Source of the DNA: Phanerodontia chrysosporium
Lineage: Eukaryota; Basidiomycota; Agaricomycetes; Polyporales; Phanerochaetaceae
DNA: 64,000 nt
Assembly (NCBI GenBank): GCA_001910725.1
Contig: MJGA01000007.1
Location: 372,001-436,000 of the forward strand
Direction of reading: 5' to 3'
Shown piece after piece: positions 11,904-26,292 of the stretch (positions within the stretch are counted from its first letter, which is position 1; each line of letters opens with the position of its first letter). Made by a program: the position numbers and the translations under genes. A model generated the notes under the pieces. It was given only the letters and a program-made list of their open reading frames with translations. It was not told where the DNA came from and did no database searches.

Positions 11904-14037
11904 ATGCCATCGTACCCGCACACTTGGCTGTTTGTGGGCGAGTCGAAGACGGTCGCGGTGTCGGGCCCGCACATCCAGGTGCTCGAGACGCAGTGCGTTT
12001 TCCCGCCCGCGCGTCGCATTGAGTACGCGCTGATATCCCCTAGGACAGGACCGGCAATGTGCTACACTCTACCGCTGCACTTGACGACGCAAGGCTCGAG
12101 GCTGTTGTCAAGTCCGGGCCGATCCGTTGCATAGACATCGACCCCGAATTCCGGCACGCCGCCGCTTCAGGGGAGGACAAAAAGCTGAGGTGTGGAGCCT
12201 TGACAGCCTGGAGCTGCTGAGTGAACGGTACGCTGTTAGGTTTACCCAAATACTCCATCATCTAACTCAAGTTGTCAGTGAGCTGCCCAAGAAGCCAACC
12301 GACATCCATTTCACTCGCGATGGCCAAATTATCGCAGTCTCAGATAAATTCGGTGATATTTTCAAGTGTGTATAGCTTCCATGATTTTGTACACCTTTTG
12401 ACGTCTCGCACAGTTATCCCCTTCACCCTGACCCTGAAAAGATCGCCGCGAACAAGCAGCAGTTGACTGCTGCTGCTGCCGCGGACAAGCGCAATGCGAT
12501 CATCTCGCACGAAAATCCCTCGGACGGCACGCTCGTCCTTGGACATACATCGCTCTTGACATCCTTCATCCTCACCGAAGACAACAGATATGTTGTCAGT
12601 GCAGACCGTGACGAACACATCCGCGTCAGTTGGTACCCGCAGGGCTATGTCATCGAGCGGTTCTGCTTGGGGCACAAGAAGTGAGCGATGAAGTTACAAT
12701 GTCTATTATATTTTGCTGACCAGCATTCCGTAGGTTTGTCTCGGCTGTACACATCCCCAAGTTCTCTCCTTCTACGCTCGTCTCGGGCGGTGGTGACCCG
12801 GAGCTCAAGCTGTGGGACTGGATGTCGGGAGAACATCTCGGTGACATACCCATCCTTCAGGCAGTCGAGCCCTTCATCGCCGTCAGACCTCCAAAAGGAC
12901 ATGCAAACCAGTCCGAGGAAGATGGTGATGGAGAAGGAGCGAGTGCACCGAAGACCAAGGGCAAAGGCAAGGGGAGGAAGGCCAAGGGCAAAGGAAAGGC
13001 TGGAGTTGAGGAGAGCGTCGTTGAGGGGAAAGAAGTGTCCGCGGAAGCTACAGAAAGCCGAGACGAGACAGCGATGGCCGAAAGCAAGCCGGAAGAGCAA
13101 GAACAGGAGAACGATGCAAAGGGATCTGCGCAGGCAGAAGAGCAGCCTCTGGTGCTGGTCGTCCGTCGAATTGAGTCGGTCGATGTCGCAGGTCAAGGGC
13201 AGTTTGTTGTGTTCAACGCTGTGGGGTAAGCTCTTGCGTGATATTCAGCGGTACCCTGGCCTTACATCCTCCTCAGTGCGACAGCGTTGTTCTTTTTCCC
13301 ATTCCCCTCCGATATCAAGACCCAGCCTGCACCCACAATCTCATCCTTTGACTTGGGAAAGCCAGTCGTTGACTTCTCCGTCGATGCAAATGGCCAAATT
13401 TGGGCACTGGTTGATGGTGAGACACAAACGTCTCAAACGACTAGCGCGCCCGACGACCGTCTTGTCAGGCTACTGAGGTTCTCTGACGGCAAGGTATGCT
13501 AGTAATGTCTCTCGGTGAAATACCGCTCACATGTCTCTAGGTAGTTGAAGCAGATCAGGCACCCGCTCTTCTACTCTCATTGAATTCGCAATGCAAAATC
13601 ACCGGTATATATCCACATGTATAGCGATTGACAGATACTTACACGCGCCATATGTTACAGCCTCGGCATCGGATCTAACTGCTCTAGATGTCTACTCCGC
13701 GCTGGAAAGCATGCCGAAACATGTCGACCCCGAGCACGATCCCATGCGCAAGAACGATCTCGATGCGCTTGAGGCGGCAACGAACCCCTTCGACACTTCG
13801 AGTCGCGCCGGGACGCCAAGCGAATCGGGTGCAAAGACTCGTGAGCTCACTCAACGTGAGGCTGCGCGTCTGAAGAGGAAACTGGCTCTGGAGGCCAAGA
13901 TTCGTGGAGAACAAGCTGCATCGGGCAACGCGTCTGTCGAGCTCGAGGGCCCCGAGGCGAAGAAAGCCAGGTCGGAGGCCGATGCCCCGCAGGCTGCTAG
14001 CGAACAGGCTGATGTGGCGATGGCGGATGCAGCATAG
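11904..14037 (+). CDS. TRM82: TRM82/WDR4, WD40 subunit of tRNA m7G46 methyltransferase
   Basis: The protein partners Trm8 to methylate guanine 46 of tRNAs and acts as its non-catalytic scaffold. The WD40 blades include CIDIDPEFRHAAASGEDKKL, PTDIHFTRDGQIIAVSDKFG, RYVVSADRDEHIRVSWYPQG (followed by an IERFCLGHKKF run) and LVSGGGDPELKLWDW. A Lys/Gly- and Glu-rich insert of roughly 100 residues (GKGKGRKAKGKGKAG and after) loops out between blades. The C-terminus carries a long charged tail with AARLKRKLALEAKI. I see introns ending at about 12049, then 12228-12278, about 12366-12411, and others before FVSAVHIPK, ATALFFF, VVEAD and ASASDL. One base is missing at about 12189, between KKL and VWSLDSLE. 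The WD40 blades and the IERFCLGHKKF element support the call. Confidence 0.82.
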
Positions 14038-14201
14038 AATGTATTCGCTCAGCCTGCTACAAATCTAATCCTCTGTATCTTCTGTACGGTCCACATCTGA
14101 TGGGAAACTCCTTCCTCTTTCGGCGCGCACGCTAAATTGTCTTGGCGGGATCGCATTCGCCGTTCGTTGTCTCCCACCACCACTCTCTCTCGGCTATCTC
14201 G

Positions 14202-16380
<2,179 letters not shown>

Positions 16381-16662
16381 CTACCACACCGCGCGGTCGG
16401 GCACCGGCCTACCGTGCACTAGATTCACCATGTATAGTTTCATCTCTCAGGATCTATCCTAATGTACTTGTGCGAAGCGTAATGTGAAATGACTCGGACT
16501 AGCCTAGTAGGTGTTCGACGCGGCCGCTCTCGTCACGAGCGTGCGAGCGTGAAAAGCAAAGACAGCAGCGGAAGCATAAAATCTGGAGTGTATGTAAAGT
16601 GATTTGAACGTATGCTATGTTGTACCAACTGCAACTGTCGACGCCGGTAGAGACAAAAAAAA

Positions 16663-16744
16663 GGTGCTACCAGGGTTCGAACCTGGGTTTCAGGAATATG
16701 ATTACAATCAAAATCCTGAGTGATGACCACTACACTATAGCACC
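16663..16744 (-). tRNA. tRNA-Gln (TTG anticodon) with an 11-nt intron
   Basis: On the minus strand GGTGCTA pairs with TAGCACC as a perfect 7-bp acceptor stem. The D-arm (TAGTGTAGTGGTCATCAC), an anticodon stem CAGGA/TCCTG and the T-arm (CCAGGTTCGAACCCTGG) are all present. The loop reads TT-TTG-A, followed by about 11 extra bases and then the 3' half of the stem, the usual place for a tRNA intron just after position 37. The mature RNA would be 71 nt. It sits in the gap between the mannosidase gene and ERV1. Confidence 0.92.
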
Positions 16745-16890
16745 GATCGCTCGTGACGAGAATCGTTATCTCATATTCTACTGATTACACGCTTCGGCTT
16801 CGTGGCGCGGATGCTTCCGAGAGGAGTTTGTCATGCTATAGCACATCATATAATTCCAACCACTAGATTTCCTCTCTTGTCCTGAGCTTC

Positions 16891-17502
16891 ATGCAGCCAC
16901 CTAATCCTACGCCAGACTCGTCGCGAAGTCAGACTCCACCTCCGTCTACTGGTCCGACAAAACCCCCGCCGGGCTGGGTCATCGGTCCAGATGGGAAACC
17001 ATGCAAGATCTGCACCGCGTTCCGCAACTGGAAGCCACGGACCGCGAAAGCGAACAGCACTCCTGGCCAAGGCAGCACAAGCGGCGCAGGCGCCGCAGCA
17101 GCAACCGCAGCGGCAGTTGCAGCGACCGAGGCCAATACCACGCCTGTGCGCCCCGAGAACTGTCCGCCGGACGTCGAGATCCTCGGGCGCGCGACATGGA
17201 CGTTCCTACACACCACGGCGGCATACTACCCCGAGAAGCCAACGCCCACACAACGCGCGAACATGCTGAGCCTGATCCGCGCGCTCCCCATGCTGTACCC
17301 ATGCTCGCATTGCGCGACGGACTTCGACGAGCGCGTGCGCGTACACCCACCCGACGTCAGCGGGCGCACGGCACTCAGTCGCTGGCTGTGCGAGCGCCAT
17401 AACGAGGTCAACGAGAAGCTAGGGAAGGAGAAGTTTGACTGCGCGATTCAGAAGCTAGACGAGCGTTGGAAGGAGGGGCCGAGCGATGGTAGCTGCGATT
17501 AA
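16891..17502 (+). CDS. ERV1: ERV1, mitochondrial FAD-linked sulfhydryl oxidase
   Basis: ERV1 reoxidises Mia40 in the mitochondrial intermembrane space and passes electrons to cytochrome c. This gene has a single exon of 203 codons. An N-terminal Pro-rich region carries the shuttle-type CxxC (GKPCKIC). After an Ala-rich linker comes the FAD domain: PPDVEILGRATWTFLHTTAA, a redox CxxC (LYPCSHCATDF), LSRWLCERHNEVNEKLGK, and FDCAIQKLDERW. The flavin-stacking Trp and the HNEVN motif are intact. Start context and length fit the family. The 3' side converges on PAF1. Confidence 0.92.
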   Translation: MQPPNPTPDSSRSQTPPPSTGPTKPPPGWVIGPDGKPCKICTAFRNWKPRTAKANSTPGQGSTSGAGAAAATAAAVAATEANTTPVRPENCPPDVEILGRATWTFLHTTAAYYPEKPTPTQRANMLSLIRALPMLYPCSHCATDFDERVRVHPPDVSGRTALSRWLCERHNEVNEKLGKEKFDCAIQKLDERWKEGPSDGSCD

Positions 17503-17852
17503 GCGGTCGCTGGTGAGTGCACGCAGTCTGTACTTTATGCTTTGTGGTACTTACAGGCCCAGTACATGCCTAGAAACTTTGTGTTATTAGATGCCCCACT
17601 CACTCGCTTTGTAAACATACCCTCATCCACGGGACCCGGTCCTTCAAACTAATGTACGGACTATTCCTTGCAACAACTCCCCACCCTCACACATATACAT
17701 CGGCTTGTGGTCCTGACTTACCTTGGCCCCTGTCGCCATCGTCGAATGGTACTCAGAGCAGAACACGCGTGGTAGGTGTGCAAGCCGCACCTGAGCGCGG
17801 CGGTAAGGGCACAGTCCAAGCACTACACAGATAATCCATACACTACACACAT
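17503..17852. other. Convergent intergenic region, ERV1 / PAF1
   Basis: About 350 bp between two converging genes. It must contain both 3' ends; no gene or repeat was recognised. Confidence 0.5.
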
Positions 17853-19442
17853 TCAATCTCCCAGCACATCCAACGGGTCAATCGGCTCCTCGCCAGCCGC
17901 ATGTTCGTGCTCGCCCGTGTCTACTTCCCCTTCCGCGTCCGCGACCTCGCCCTCGGCATCGGCGTCCATAGCGCCGAGGAGGTAATTCGGGTCTGTGACC
18001 TCTGCCTCCGCCTCCTCGCGCTCTTTGGCCTCGTCGTCGTCCATCCGGATATGCTGCACCTTGATCATGTGCCACTTCTTCGTGACCTGGTCGTACGACT
18101 GCCAGAGTCCATGTCAGCAGGCGTACATGAAGAGGGGAGCTGCAAAGTCTTACATTGACGCGCTTCTTCTTGAGTAGCATCTTGCGTTCGATGTTCTTGT
18201 AGTACGCTCCCTTCGCGCGGGGCTGCGACGGCATGATATCGCCCTCGGGTATCTCGCTGAGGTCCTCGACGCCGTCATCGAGCACGAGAAGGAACTCATT
18301 TGGCACTTCCTGCTCGACCTTGACAACCTCGTAGTCTCGCACGAAGTGGAAGGTTGTAGGCTGTGCGTGGATGGAGGTCAACGAGCGTTGGGAATGCGAA
18401 CATACTGTCAGACGCACCTCTTCCTCCTGCACCCCGTTGACAGGCCGTTCGAGACGCGTTCTCTTGAATTCGACCGCTGTTTCGTCGTCTTTTGTGAGAT
18501 AATATGCCAGGAAGTGATCGCCTTCCGACTCCATAGGACGTAGCACTGCACAGTCGAGACGGGGATCGTCCTCCTGTCAAACCAAGTTGCAGTCAATTGG
18601 AGCAAGCAAGTAGAGCTCGACCGCTACGTACGTCTGGTGGTCTGGGCTTGTCCCCTGGCCGCTCAGAGAACCGGAAGAGATCGTACGCGTTCGCCCAGAT
18701 GTTGGCGTCTGGCAGGACCTCATACGAGTCGACGGCAGTGACATTCGGCTTGTTCGGGTGTTTGAGCGTGGAAAGGTCGAAGTTGTCATTTGCGGCGGCG
18801 AAGGATGCCTCGATGTCACGTATTTGTGCAGACCGCGAGATGTCGATGGGGGTCTCTGCGACGGGGCGGTACTCTCCGTGCGGCGACTGGCGATAGCCGC
18901 CGTCGCGGCTGAGATACTCGGTTTTCCGGAGCCAAGTGACGTGCGGAATCGAGCTTGGTGTTGCGGTGCCTGAGCTGGACGCTGCGTGGCTCGTAGAGAA
19001 TGTACCGAAGGACGCCGAGGGGTCAAGCAGGAGGAACTGGTCTTTGGGGTCCAGGGTAGGCAGATTCATTGGGTCGGGGTTCAACTCTGTTCGTGACAAA
19101 GCTCAGCAGAATAGCAGGTTGAGCAACATGGTTGACCACGCACCTGAATCATCTGCGTCTGGCTCCCACAAACACTCCCACTTCCCCAGGTCAAGTGGCA
19201 TGCCGCACTCTGCGTCCACAATCATAGGCAGCGGGGTATCGCTCGCGATATCATTCAGGAACTCCGGCCGCGCATATCGCATAGGGTCCGTTGGATAGTC
19301 GAGCAACTTGGGTGGACATGGCGGAGCAGGCAGTGGATTCGAGTACCGCACCCGGACCAGCAGATCGAGCTTGCTATTCCAACGAGTTCATTGAGCGTAC
19401 AATGCCAAAGGTGTGTAGTATTCACCTCTTCTTGAAACTCAT
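17853..19442 (-). CDS. PAF1: PAF1, RNA polymerase II-associated factor 1
   Basis: This is the core subunit of the Paf1 elongation complex, which couples Pol II transcription to histone H2B and H3 modification in the nucleus. The start MSFKK is spliced to KLDLLVRVRYSNPLPAPPCP, the hallmark N-terminus. It continues with KLLDYPTDPMRYARPEFLN, HVTWLRKTEYLSRDGG, ALRPMESEGDHFLAYYL-like sequence, FHFVRDYEVVKVEQEV and YDQVTKKWHMIKVQHIRMDD-type sequence, and ends in an acidic tail. Exons are separated by short introns whose junctions keep frame. No frame break was seen. The gene diverges from NOC1 over about 220 bp, so the two nuclear-growth genes may share a promoter. Confidence 0.92.
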
Positions 19443-19660
19443 GTTTCCGAGATGCAGACGGTCAGTTACAAGAGCCAAGCGCGTCTTCCCCTCCACGAGG
19501 TCTGGCGCCGGGCGGGACCACGTGGTCCCCGCGTCCGAAATTTCATGAGACGCCCGCTCAACAGTCCTTCACAAACGCTCGCTGGGCCTGCCTTCTGAGT
19601 TCTGCTCGTGTCCTCTTCGCCTAACACGCTTGCCTTGCACTGCGTCGGACTCCTTTTGCG

Positions 19661-22600
19661 ATGGCAAAGGCAGACAAGGGAAAGCACGCCCAAAAGGCTG
19701 CGAAGAACGCGAAACAGGGCGCCGCGAAGCAAAGCCCAAGCAAGGCGCAAGCTAAGAAGGGCAAGAATGGCGGGAAGGACACCCTGGAGGCACAGGTGCT
19801 TGCACTGGGCGGAAACAAGGATGACCTTGCTCTCTTGAAGGATGTCACCAGCGACAAGGATCTGGTGCAGGGGGAACAGGCTGTGGATGTGCGTACTTCC
19901 CGCAGACTGTCCGCTTGCTTGAACATTTCTAACCAGAATATGTATCCTTTCTCTCTAATAGCCATCTCTTGCAAACGACGTTTCCAAGTTCCTTGCTGGC
20001 TTGAAGTCGGGCTCCGCGCCTAAGGCGCAATCGGAGGCCAAGTCCAAGCCCAAAGCGAAGTCCGACGCGAAGCATGCAGATACTAAAGAAAAGCCACCCG
20101 CGAAAAATGAGCTGAAGTCTCAAGAGCAGAAGAGCGACAAGAAGAAAGAAAAGAAGAAGGATAAGAAGAAGGCTAAGCCGTCAGAAGAGTCTAAGGACGT
20201 ACCGGAGCCTGCTCAAACCGCGTCCACCGCTGATGCTCCCAAAGCGACTGGGGTTAAGACCACAGGCAAGCTCCTTCTGCCTCCCAATCCACACTGGTAT
20301 ACTGCGCTCGCTCCACTGTCTCCTCCAGCCAAGCCGCTTCCGACGCCGTCCACAAGCCAAATATCCTCCCTTACCGAAAAGGCCGCACAGCTGTTGCAGT
20401 CCGATGCTGCAGCGTACCAGGCATCCTCAGCGTTCACTGGCAACAGTGCGTCGGACTCGCACTTCCTGAACACCATCCTGTCGAAGGGTACCCTATCGGA
20501 CAGGCTCAGTGCACTCACCCTGCTGGTTCAGGCAAGTCCGGTCCACAACATTAAGGCGCTCGAGACCTTGAAGGGCATGGCGGAGCGTGGTCGAGGCAAA
20601 GGAGGCAGGGACGAGGGTCTCAAGGCCATGCGCTGTGTGGTGGACTGGTGGGTTGGTGGAGGCGCTCCCAGCAGGAAACTCAGGTAGGCTCTTCATAGCG
20701 TCAAGAGCGCATATGTTGATCCACCCTCAAGGTATTTCCGCGATCAGCCTCTTCTTCACCCTGAGGTGACGGATCAGCATCTTCTGGTATGGTACTTTGA
20801 GGATTGGCTGAAGAAATACTTCTTCCAAATTTTGCAAATCTTGGAGGTGAGTGAGGGCTATCCTCAGCGCGCACATACACGTACTAAAATTACGGTAGAC
20901 GTACTCTCTGGACACCCTTCCATATGTCCGTACTCAAGCACTTGCCTTCATCACTAACCTGCTGCGCGAGAAGCCTGAGCAAGAGCAGAACTTGCTTCGA
21001 CTACTTGTGAACAAGCTTGTAAGCTCCAGAATTATAATTCTCGTCTCATCAGCCCTATTAACACACTCGTAGGGTGACACCGAAAGGTCCGTATGCTCTC
21101 GGGCATCATACCACCTTCTACAACTGCTGCAGTCCCACCCGGCTATGAAGGGTGTCATTGTCCGGGAGATTCGTGCTCTCATATTCCGACCGGCAGCGTC
21201 TACCTCTGCGGCTGCTCAGCAGGCACTAGCGGCGACAACGAAGAACACGCACATCCGATTCGACGACGAAGAGAAATCTCCGAGCAAGCCCAAACCCAAG
21301 GGCAAGAGCAAAGAGAGTACGAAGACGAACACCATGGAGCGGTGGAACTCGCACGCCTGGTACTACTCCGCGGTCACGCTGAACCAGGTCGTGCTTACGT
21401 CGAGCGATCACGACCGCGAGGTCGCGCGCGTGCTCATCGACGTTTACTTCGAGATGTTCCGCGAGATTCTTGGTGGGATAAAGGGCGGCGACGAGCACGC
21501 GGAGAAGGACGCCGATGACAAGGAGGGGGCCAAGGACAAGTCGAAGAAGGGAAAGGCGAAAGAGGTGCGCGGTGACGCGGGCTTCGCTGAGGTCGAGGAC
21601 GCCAACTCCAGGATGATCAGCGCGGTGCTCACCGGCGTGAACCGCGCGCTGCCGTTCGCGAAGGTCGACATGGCGGGGAGCAACGATGTGTTCGTGAAGC
21701 ACATGGACACGCTCTTCCTCATCACGCACAAGTCGACCTTCAACATCTCCCTGCAGGCACTCTTGCTCATCTTCCAGATCACGACGTCGCTCCCCGCGTC
21801 TGCGCCATCAACGTCTAAGAACGGCGCGGCGTCGTTCTCGACCACCCTCCGGGACCGCTTCTACCGTACGCTGTACTCATCGTTGCTCGATCAACGCCTC
21901 GCAAGCTCGAACAAGCAGGCGATGTACCTGAACCTTCTGTTCAAGGCGTTGAAGGCAGATACCAACGTCGAGCGGGTGAAGGCCTTCGTCCGCAGGTTTA
22001 TTCAGATCCTCGTTGTCGGCGTCAGTGGCACCGGCGGTATGGAGTTTGTCGCTGGAGGACTTTACCTTTTGGGCGAAGTGAGTACCTCACTTGGCTATTT
22101 CAAGACAGTTCGCTGAAGCGTTGTATTACCAGCTCTTCAGCACCGTTCCGGGATTGCGTTCAATGCTAAGCGTCCCTCCCTCTGCCACTGAAAAGACCGA
22201 GGAGACATACGACCCCAAAAAGCGTGACCCGCAGTACGCCCACGCATCCGCTTCCCCACTCTACGAACTCGTAAGTCTCATGTTATCTGAAGCTCCGCTT
22301 CATGCTAATAGCTTGTTTTAGCTCCCCCTCATGCACCATTACCACCCTGCCATCTCACTGCATGCCCGCCAGCTTCTCACGGGCCGTCCGATCACGGCGA
22401 CAGCAGACCTTTCGCTAAACACAATCTCGCATTTCCTCGACCGCTTCGTGTACAAAAACCCGAAGAAGCCGAAGCCGAAGGGTGTCAGCGCGATGCAGCC
22501 CGCGGCGACGCCGCGGATGGTACGGGTGTCAAGCTTGTCAAGGGCGAGTCGACGCTCGGCGAGACTCCTGTGAACGAGGAGCGTTGGTGGCGCCGCCGCG

Positions 22601-23351
22601 CAGAGGACATTCCCGTCGACGAGCTATTCTTCCACAAGTTTTTCACGCAGAAGAGCAGAAAGGAGAAGGAGATGGCGGAGAAGGTCAAGAAGCGCAAAGG
22701 CAAGGACCATGACGAGGATGAAGACGAGGATGAGGAGGAAGATGACGAGGCGCCGTTTTCGGGTGGGGAGGCGTCTGATGAGGAGCAGACGGACGGCGAG
22801 CAGGAGGCTGACGAGGAGGCGGAGAGTGACCAGGAGGAGGCAGAGATCTGGAAGGCAAGTAGCAGCTAGAATTCAGGTTGCCGAGATGCTGACGTCCTTT
22901 CAGGCCATGAAAGCGAGCATGCCAGCGAGCTGCAGGATGACGACTTGTCTGATGACAGCGACGATGTCCCGTCGGCCTTGATGACGACTCTGATGAGGAT
23001 GTGGGCGAAGGAGATGAGGACGACGAGGAAGAGGAGGCCGAGGATGGCCGTGTGGGTGATGAGGATGATGATGACGACGACGCATTGTCCATGGTGGAAG
23101 CCTCTGACGCCGAAGATCTCATCCCGCTCGACGAGGACGCGCCCGACGGCCTCATCGAATACGACGGCTCTGACGCCGAGGAAGACGACGAGGAGTGGGG
23201 CGGCATCGGCGGCGGCGCGGCCTCTAAGAAACGGAAGCGTGGCGGAGAGGAGGACCGCAAGAAGCGCAAGAAGCTGCGCTCGTTGCCGACATTCGCGAGC
23301 TACGAAGACTACGCGAAGCTCATCGAGGATGGGCCGGAGGACGACATATAG
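19661..23351 (+). CDS. NOC1/MAK21, CBF-domain ribosome biogenesis factor
   Basis: NOC1 pairs with Noc2 in the nucleolus to assemble and move early 60S particles. A basic low-complexity start (MAKADKGKHAQKAAKNAKQG) precedes HEAT-like helices (LSDRLSALTLLVQASPVHN; YFRDQPLLHPEVTDQHLLVW). The CBF/MAK21 domain includes NSRMISAVLTGVNRALPFAK, DTLFLITHKSTFNISLQALL, DRFYRTLYSSLLDQRL and LPLMHHYHPAISLHARQLL. The C-terminus is very acidic and ends with KKRKKLRSLPTFASYEDYAK. One intron (22855-22903) is GC-AG. Three one-base deletions are apparent: near 22505 (before ADGTGVKLVKGEST), near 22928 (after AMKASMPA) and near 22978 (before DDDSDEDVGEGDED). The frame is open on either side of each. The family is certain; the breaks are probably sequence errors. 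Confidence 0.88.
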
Positions 23352-24998
23352 GGTGGTGCCAGTGTCATCTCTACAAAATCTGCTCCATATATTCCATATC
23401 AAATATCATGGCTGACTGCGGCACCGCCTATGAGGGGCGTGAGATAGGCAGACCATCAGCACACCTGACGCAAAATCTCGAAGAACGTAAGACTCCAGCG
23501 TCTCGGTAGTGCCCCTGCGCCTTCTCGATTGATCTGTGGCGCACCCAGACTGGTTGAGACACAGACCTGCATTGCTGAAGGCACCCGTAGGTTGAGCACC
23601 CATAAACGATACGATGACCGTAACCGATCTAATAGTATGCACCCGGCAATTTTCGGGAAGAAAACAAGGACAAGGGCGTGGCCTTGTTCATCGCCACCTG
23701 CTTAGCGAAGCTTGGACCCGGCAGGCCACCCGGCACTGTGGCGCACTAGGCTTCCTTCATGCCCCCACACCCGCCTGCAAGATGTGTCAGATCGTAGTGT
23801 AAGTGCAACAACCCTGCTCGTCTCGTTCCCTAAGCCTGACCCCTATTGCAAGGGAGGAGGTGGTATCATTGACATGCCGAGTGAGTACGGCGCTTGATTT
23901 CGCTTATACGCACCTGCGATGACACGGAGGCTGCATAGCACACGACCGTCCGAGAGACAATCCAGGAGTGTGGCTCACCGCGGGGCTGCTGTCTGCACCC
24001 GAAGCATGGATTGTGTCGGAGATGCTGGACACGACCCTACCTAGGCCGCCGCGGGCAGCAGCGAAGACTCTTAGAGTTGAGTGATGTGTCGGAGGTATCT
24101 ACGTCCTGCTGACTATTTACTTTACATTTTGTGTAGCATGCGCCGCTCTTCGATTGCTCGTACAAAACTCGTCACGTCCCCGTGCCAGACCCAGCATGTG
24201 CGCCACCGGGCGCACCTAAGCCCACTTCCCGACTCAAGCGCTTCATCCAATATCTCTCTGATCACTCGAGGAGGATACGACGACCAAGATCATAGGCTCT
24301 GAATGTATCGCTCATGTAAAACAATCCCTCAACCAAACAGCCTGTGGGGTAATTGGACAATGTATGTCACTCTTAAGTACGTTATCATCCGCTGCGAGAA
24401 GCAACCGTACTCTGACTGATGAAATGTGAGAATATGGTAAGATCCAACATGGGTATAATGAAGGCTCAGCTTTGAGCGTGCTGTCGTCTACTGACTGCCC
24501 TCCAATGTAACTGGATCTCGCGATCGGAGGTGCTCAAGTGGCTGAGGCGGTGCGCTTTCGGATATGACTTCCTGGGAGTTGCGTCATGAAACCGGGACCA
24601 TCCCGATGCTCACCAGATTTATGGAACTTGCACGACGTGGCAATTGCAAAAGTGTATCGATTGCATAGCCTATTCCTGACCTGGTCGCGTCCGTGTCATG
24701 AGGCACGGCTCAGTGTGTGACGTGTCCGTTGATTTGCAAGCGGTGAAGGAAGATCTGGGCCGAAATATGCTGCATTTTCTATGCGCAATTTGAGAATGTC
24801 GAGTTCGCCCTCCAGGTGAGCGCGATGACAAGGACGTTCAGTTAATGCGCGCGTGCGGAAGTATATTACCGTGTTATTTAGGTGTGTTGACGTGTGTATC
24901 AGTCACATGACCGGGGTCCAGCGAAGCAGCTCTGACGTTGGACTTGTCCCTGTAATTCTACCTCTCCTCCTCCCACCTTCACCTTCTTCTGTTGCAAC
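23352..24998. other. Gene-poor stretch, 1.6 kb
   Basis: Only short, unrelated open frames occur here, and none shows a recognisable domain or a plausible splice chain. A tRNA-like string near 24520-24610 does not fold into a valid tRNA. I see nothing else. Confidence 0.5.
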
Positions 24999-26292
24999 AT
25001 GGGCTCTGTCTACTCTAGTCTCACCGTGCTCTCCGTCGCGCTCATTACTGGGGCCATAATCTACGGTTTCCTCGAGAAACGACCGCCGCCGCCTGAGTGG
25101 GCGTCACCGTCGAACCGCGCAGTCCTCCCGGGCGAAGAACAGCCTAAGCCGTCGGAGAGCAAGAGCAAGAAGAAGCGGAAGCCAGCAGCGAAGGAGGGAG
25201 GAGCGCCGTCTGCGTCGCAGACGGAGGTAGAGCCCACGGTCGTCCAGTTCCCAGCCGTCGTCCCTGGCGGTTTTGAACAGGCTGCGGAGCCGGCGCCAGG
25301 CGCCGCCGCCGCAGCCGCGACGACCAGCAAGCCTAAGAAGAAGAAGAAGGCGAAGAAGGCCGCCAGCTCCGCGGCGCAGGCCGCGCTCGACGCCCAAAGC
25401 GACTCATCAGCCACCGCACCCGAGTCCTCGACGCCCGTGCCTAGACCCACTGCGACGCGGCGCAAGAGCACACCTATCATCGACGCTGACGGTCCCTGGA
25501 CACGCGTCGAGTCCAAGAAGCGCAGCGCGCCCCAGCAGGTCGCCGCCGCATCCTCTGCGACATCGTCTGCTGCCGCGACGGTCGAGCCTGCGACAAGCGA
25601 GGTCACGACATCCGTCACTGGCACATCCTCGCCTGTGACCGAGCGCACAGAGGACGAGCAGGTCCTGGGAACGGCGGACAACCGTCGCACGCTTGCCGAG
25701 CGGTTGCTTCCCAAGCCGCGCAAAACCCATGTGGAAGAGTGCGTCTGGCCCCGTCCCGTGCTCCCGCGCACTGCCCGTTCGCTGACCTGCCCTGACAGCA
25801 TGCTCGAGACACCGGACGTGCCCCCTGTCGCGCGTGTCATGCGGGTGCAGCCGCGCCCCGACGAGCGGCCCGCTGCAGGCTTCTCCTGGGCGGACTACGA
25901 GGACGTCGACGACTCGGTTGCCACCGCGGACGATGCCGACGGCGAGGACGAGGGCGGCTGGATCGTCCAGAGCACACGCGGCCGTGCAAGTGAGTCCACG
26001 ATTCACGCGGTTTGCCTTTGCCAGACTAACCATTCACACAGGACCGAAAGCGCCGCACGCAACGCAGAGCGCGCCCGAATCATTAACGAAGAAGCAGCGG
26101 CAGAACCTCGCGCGAACTGAGGCACTCAAGGCCGCAAAGGCAGAGGCGGAGGCGCAGCGCCTCGCTACGCTCGCGAAGCACAAGCGTGAGGTCGAGAAGG
26201 CACGCATGGCAGAGCAGTTTGCGCAGGGCAAGAAGAAGAGCGGCGGCATGCGTGCTACCGTCGACGAGAAGGGCCACATGGTCTTCGAGTAG
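24999..26292 (+). CDS. Unknown membrane-anchored, Lys/Ala-rich protein
   Basis: I do not recognise this protein. The N-terminus (SSLTVLSVALITGAIIYGFL) is one hydrophobic helix, probably a signal anchor. A Pro- and Glu-rich region, a KPKKKKKAKKAA basic run and a long Ala/Ser/Thr-rich linker follow. A short conserved-looking core is DGPWTRVESKKR, and later GFSWADYEDVDD with an acidic stretch. The end is a charged helix (SLTKKQRQNLARTEALKAAK), probably coiled coil. An intron at 25990-26041 joins RGR to PKAPHAT. A second likely intron at 25739-25798 (GTGCGT to GACAG, 60 nt) is in frame, so its retention would add 20 residues rather than break the protein. Codon use and GC richness resemble the neighbours. 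It could be an ER or nuclear-envelope protein, but that is a guess. Confidence 0.7.

Noticed and set aside
24510..24620. A tRNA-Ser-like string (GTGCTCAAGTGGCTGAGGCG)
   Set aside because: No T-arm with GGTTCGA and no pairing acceptor stem could be found.
25061..25840. A 259-codon minus-strand open frame opposite the unknown membrane protein
   Set aside because: It is the shadow of the Ala/Ser/Thr-rich exon; the plus strand has a signal anchor, splice sites and a coherent C-terminus.
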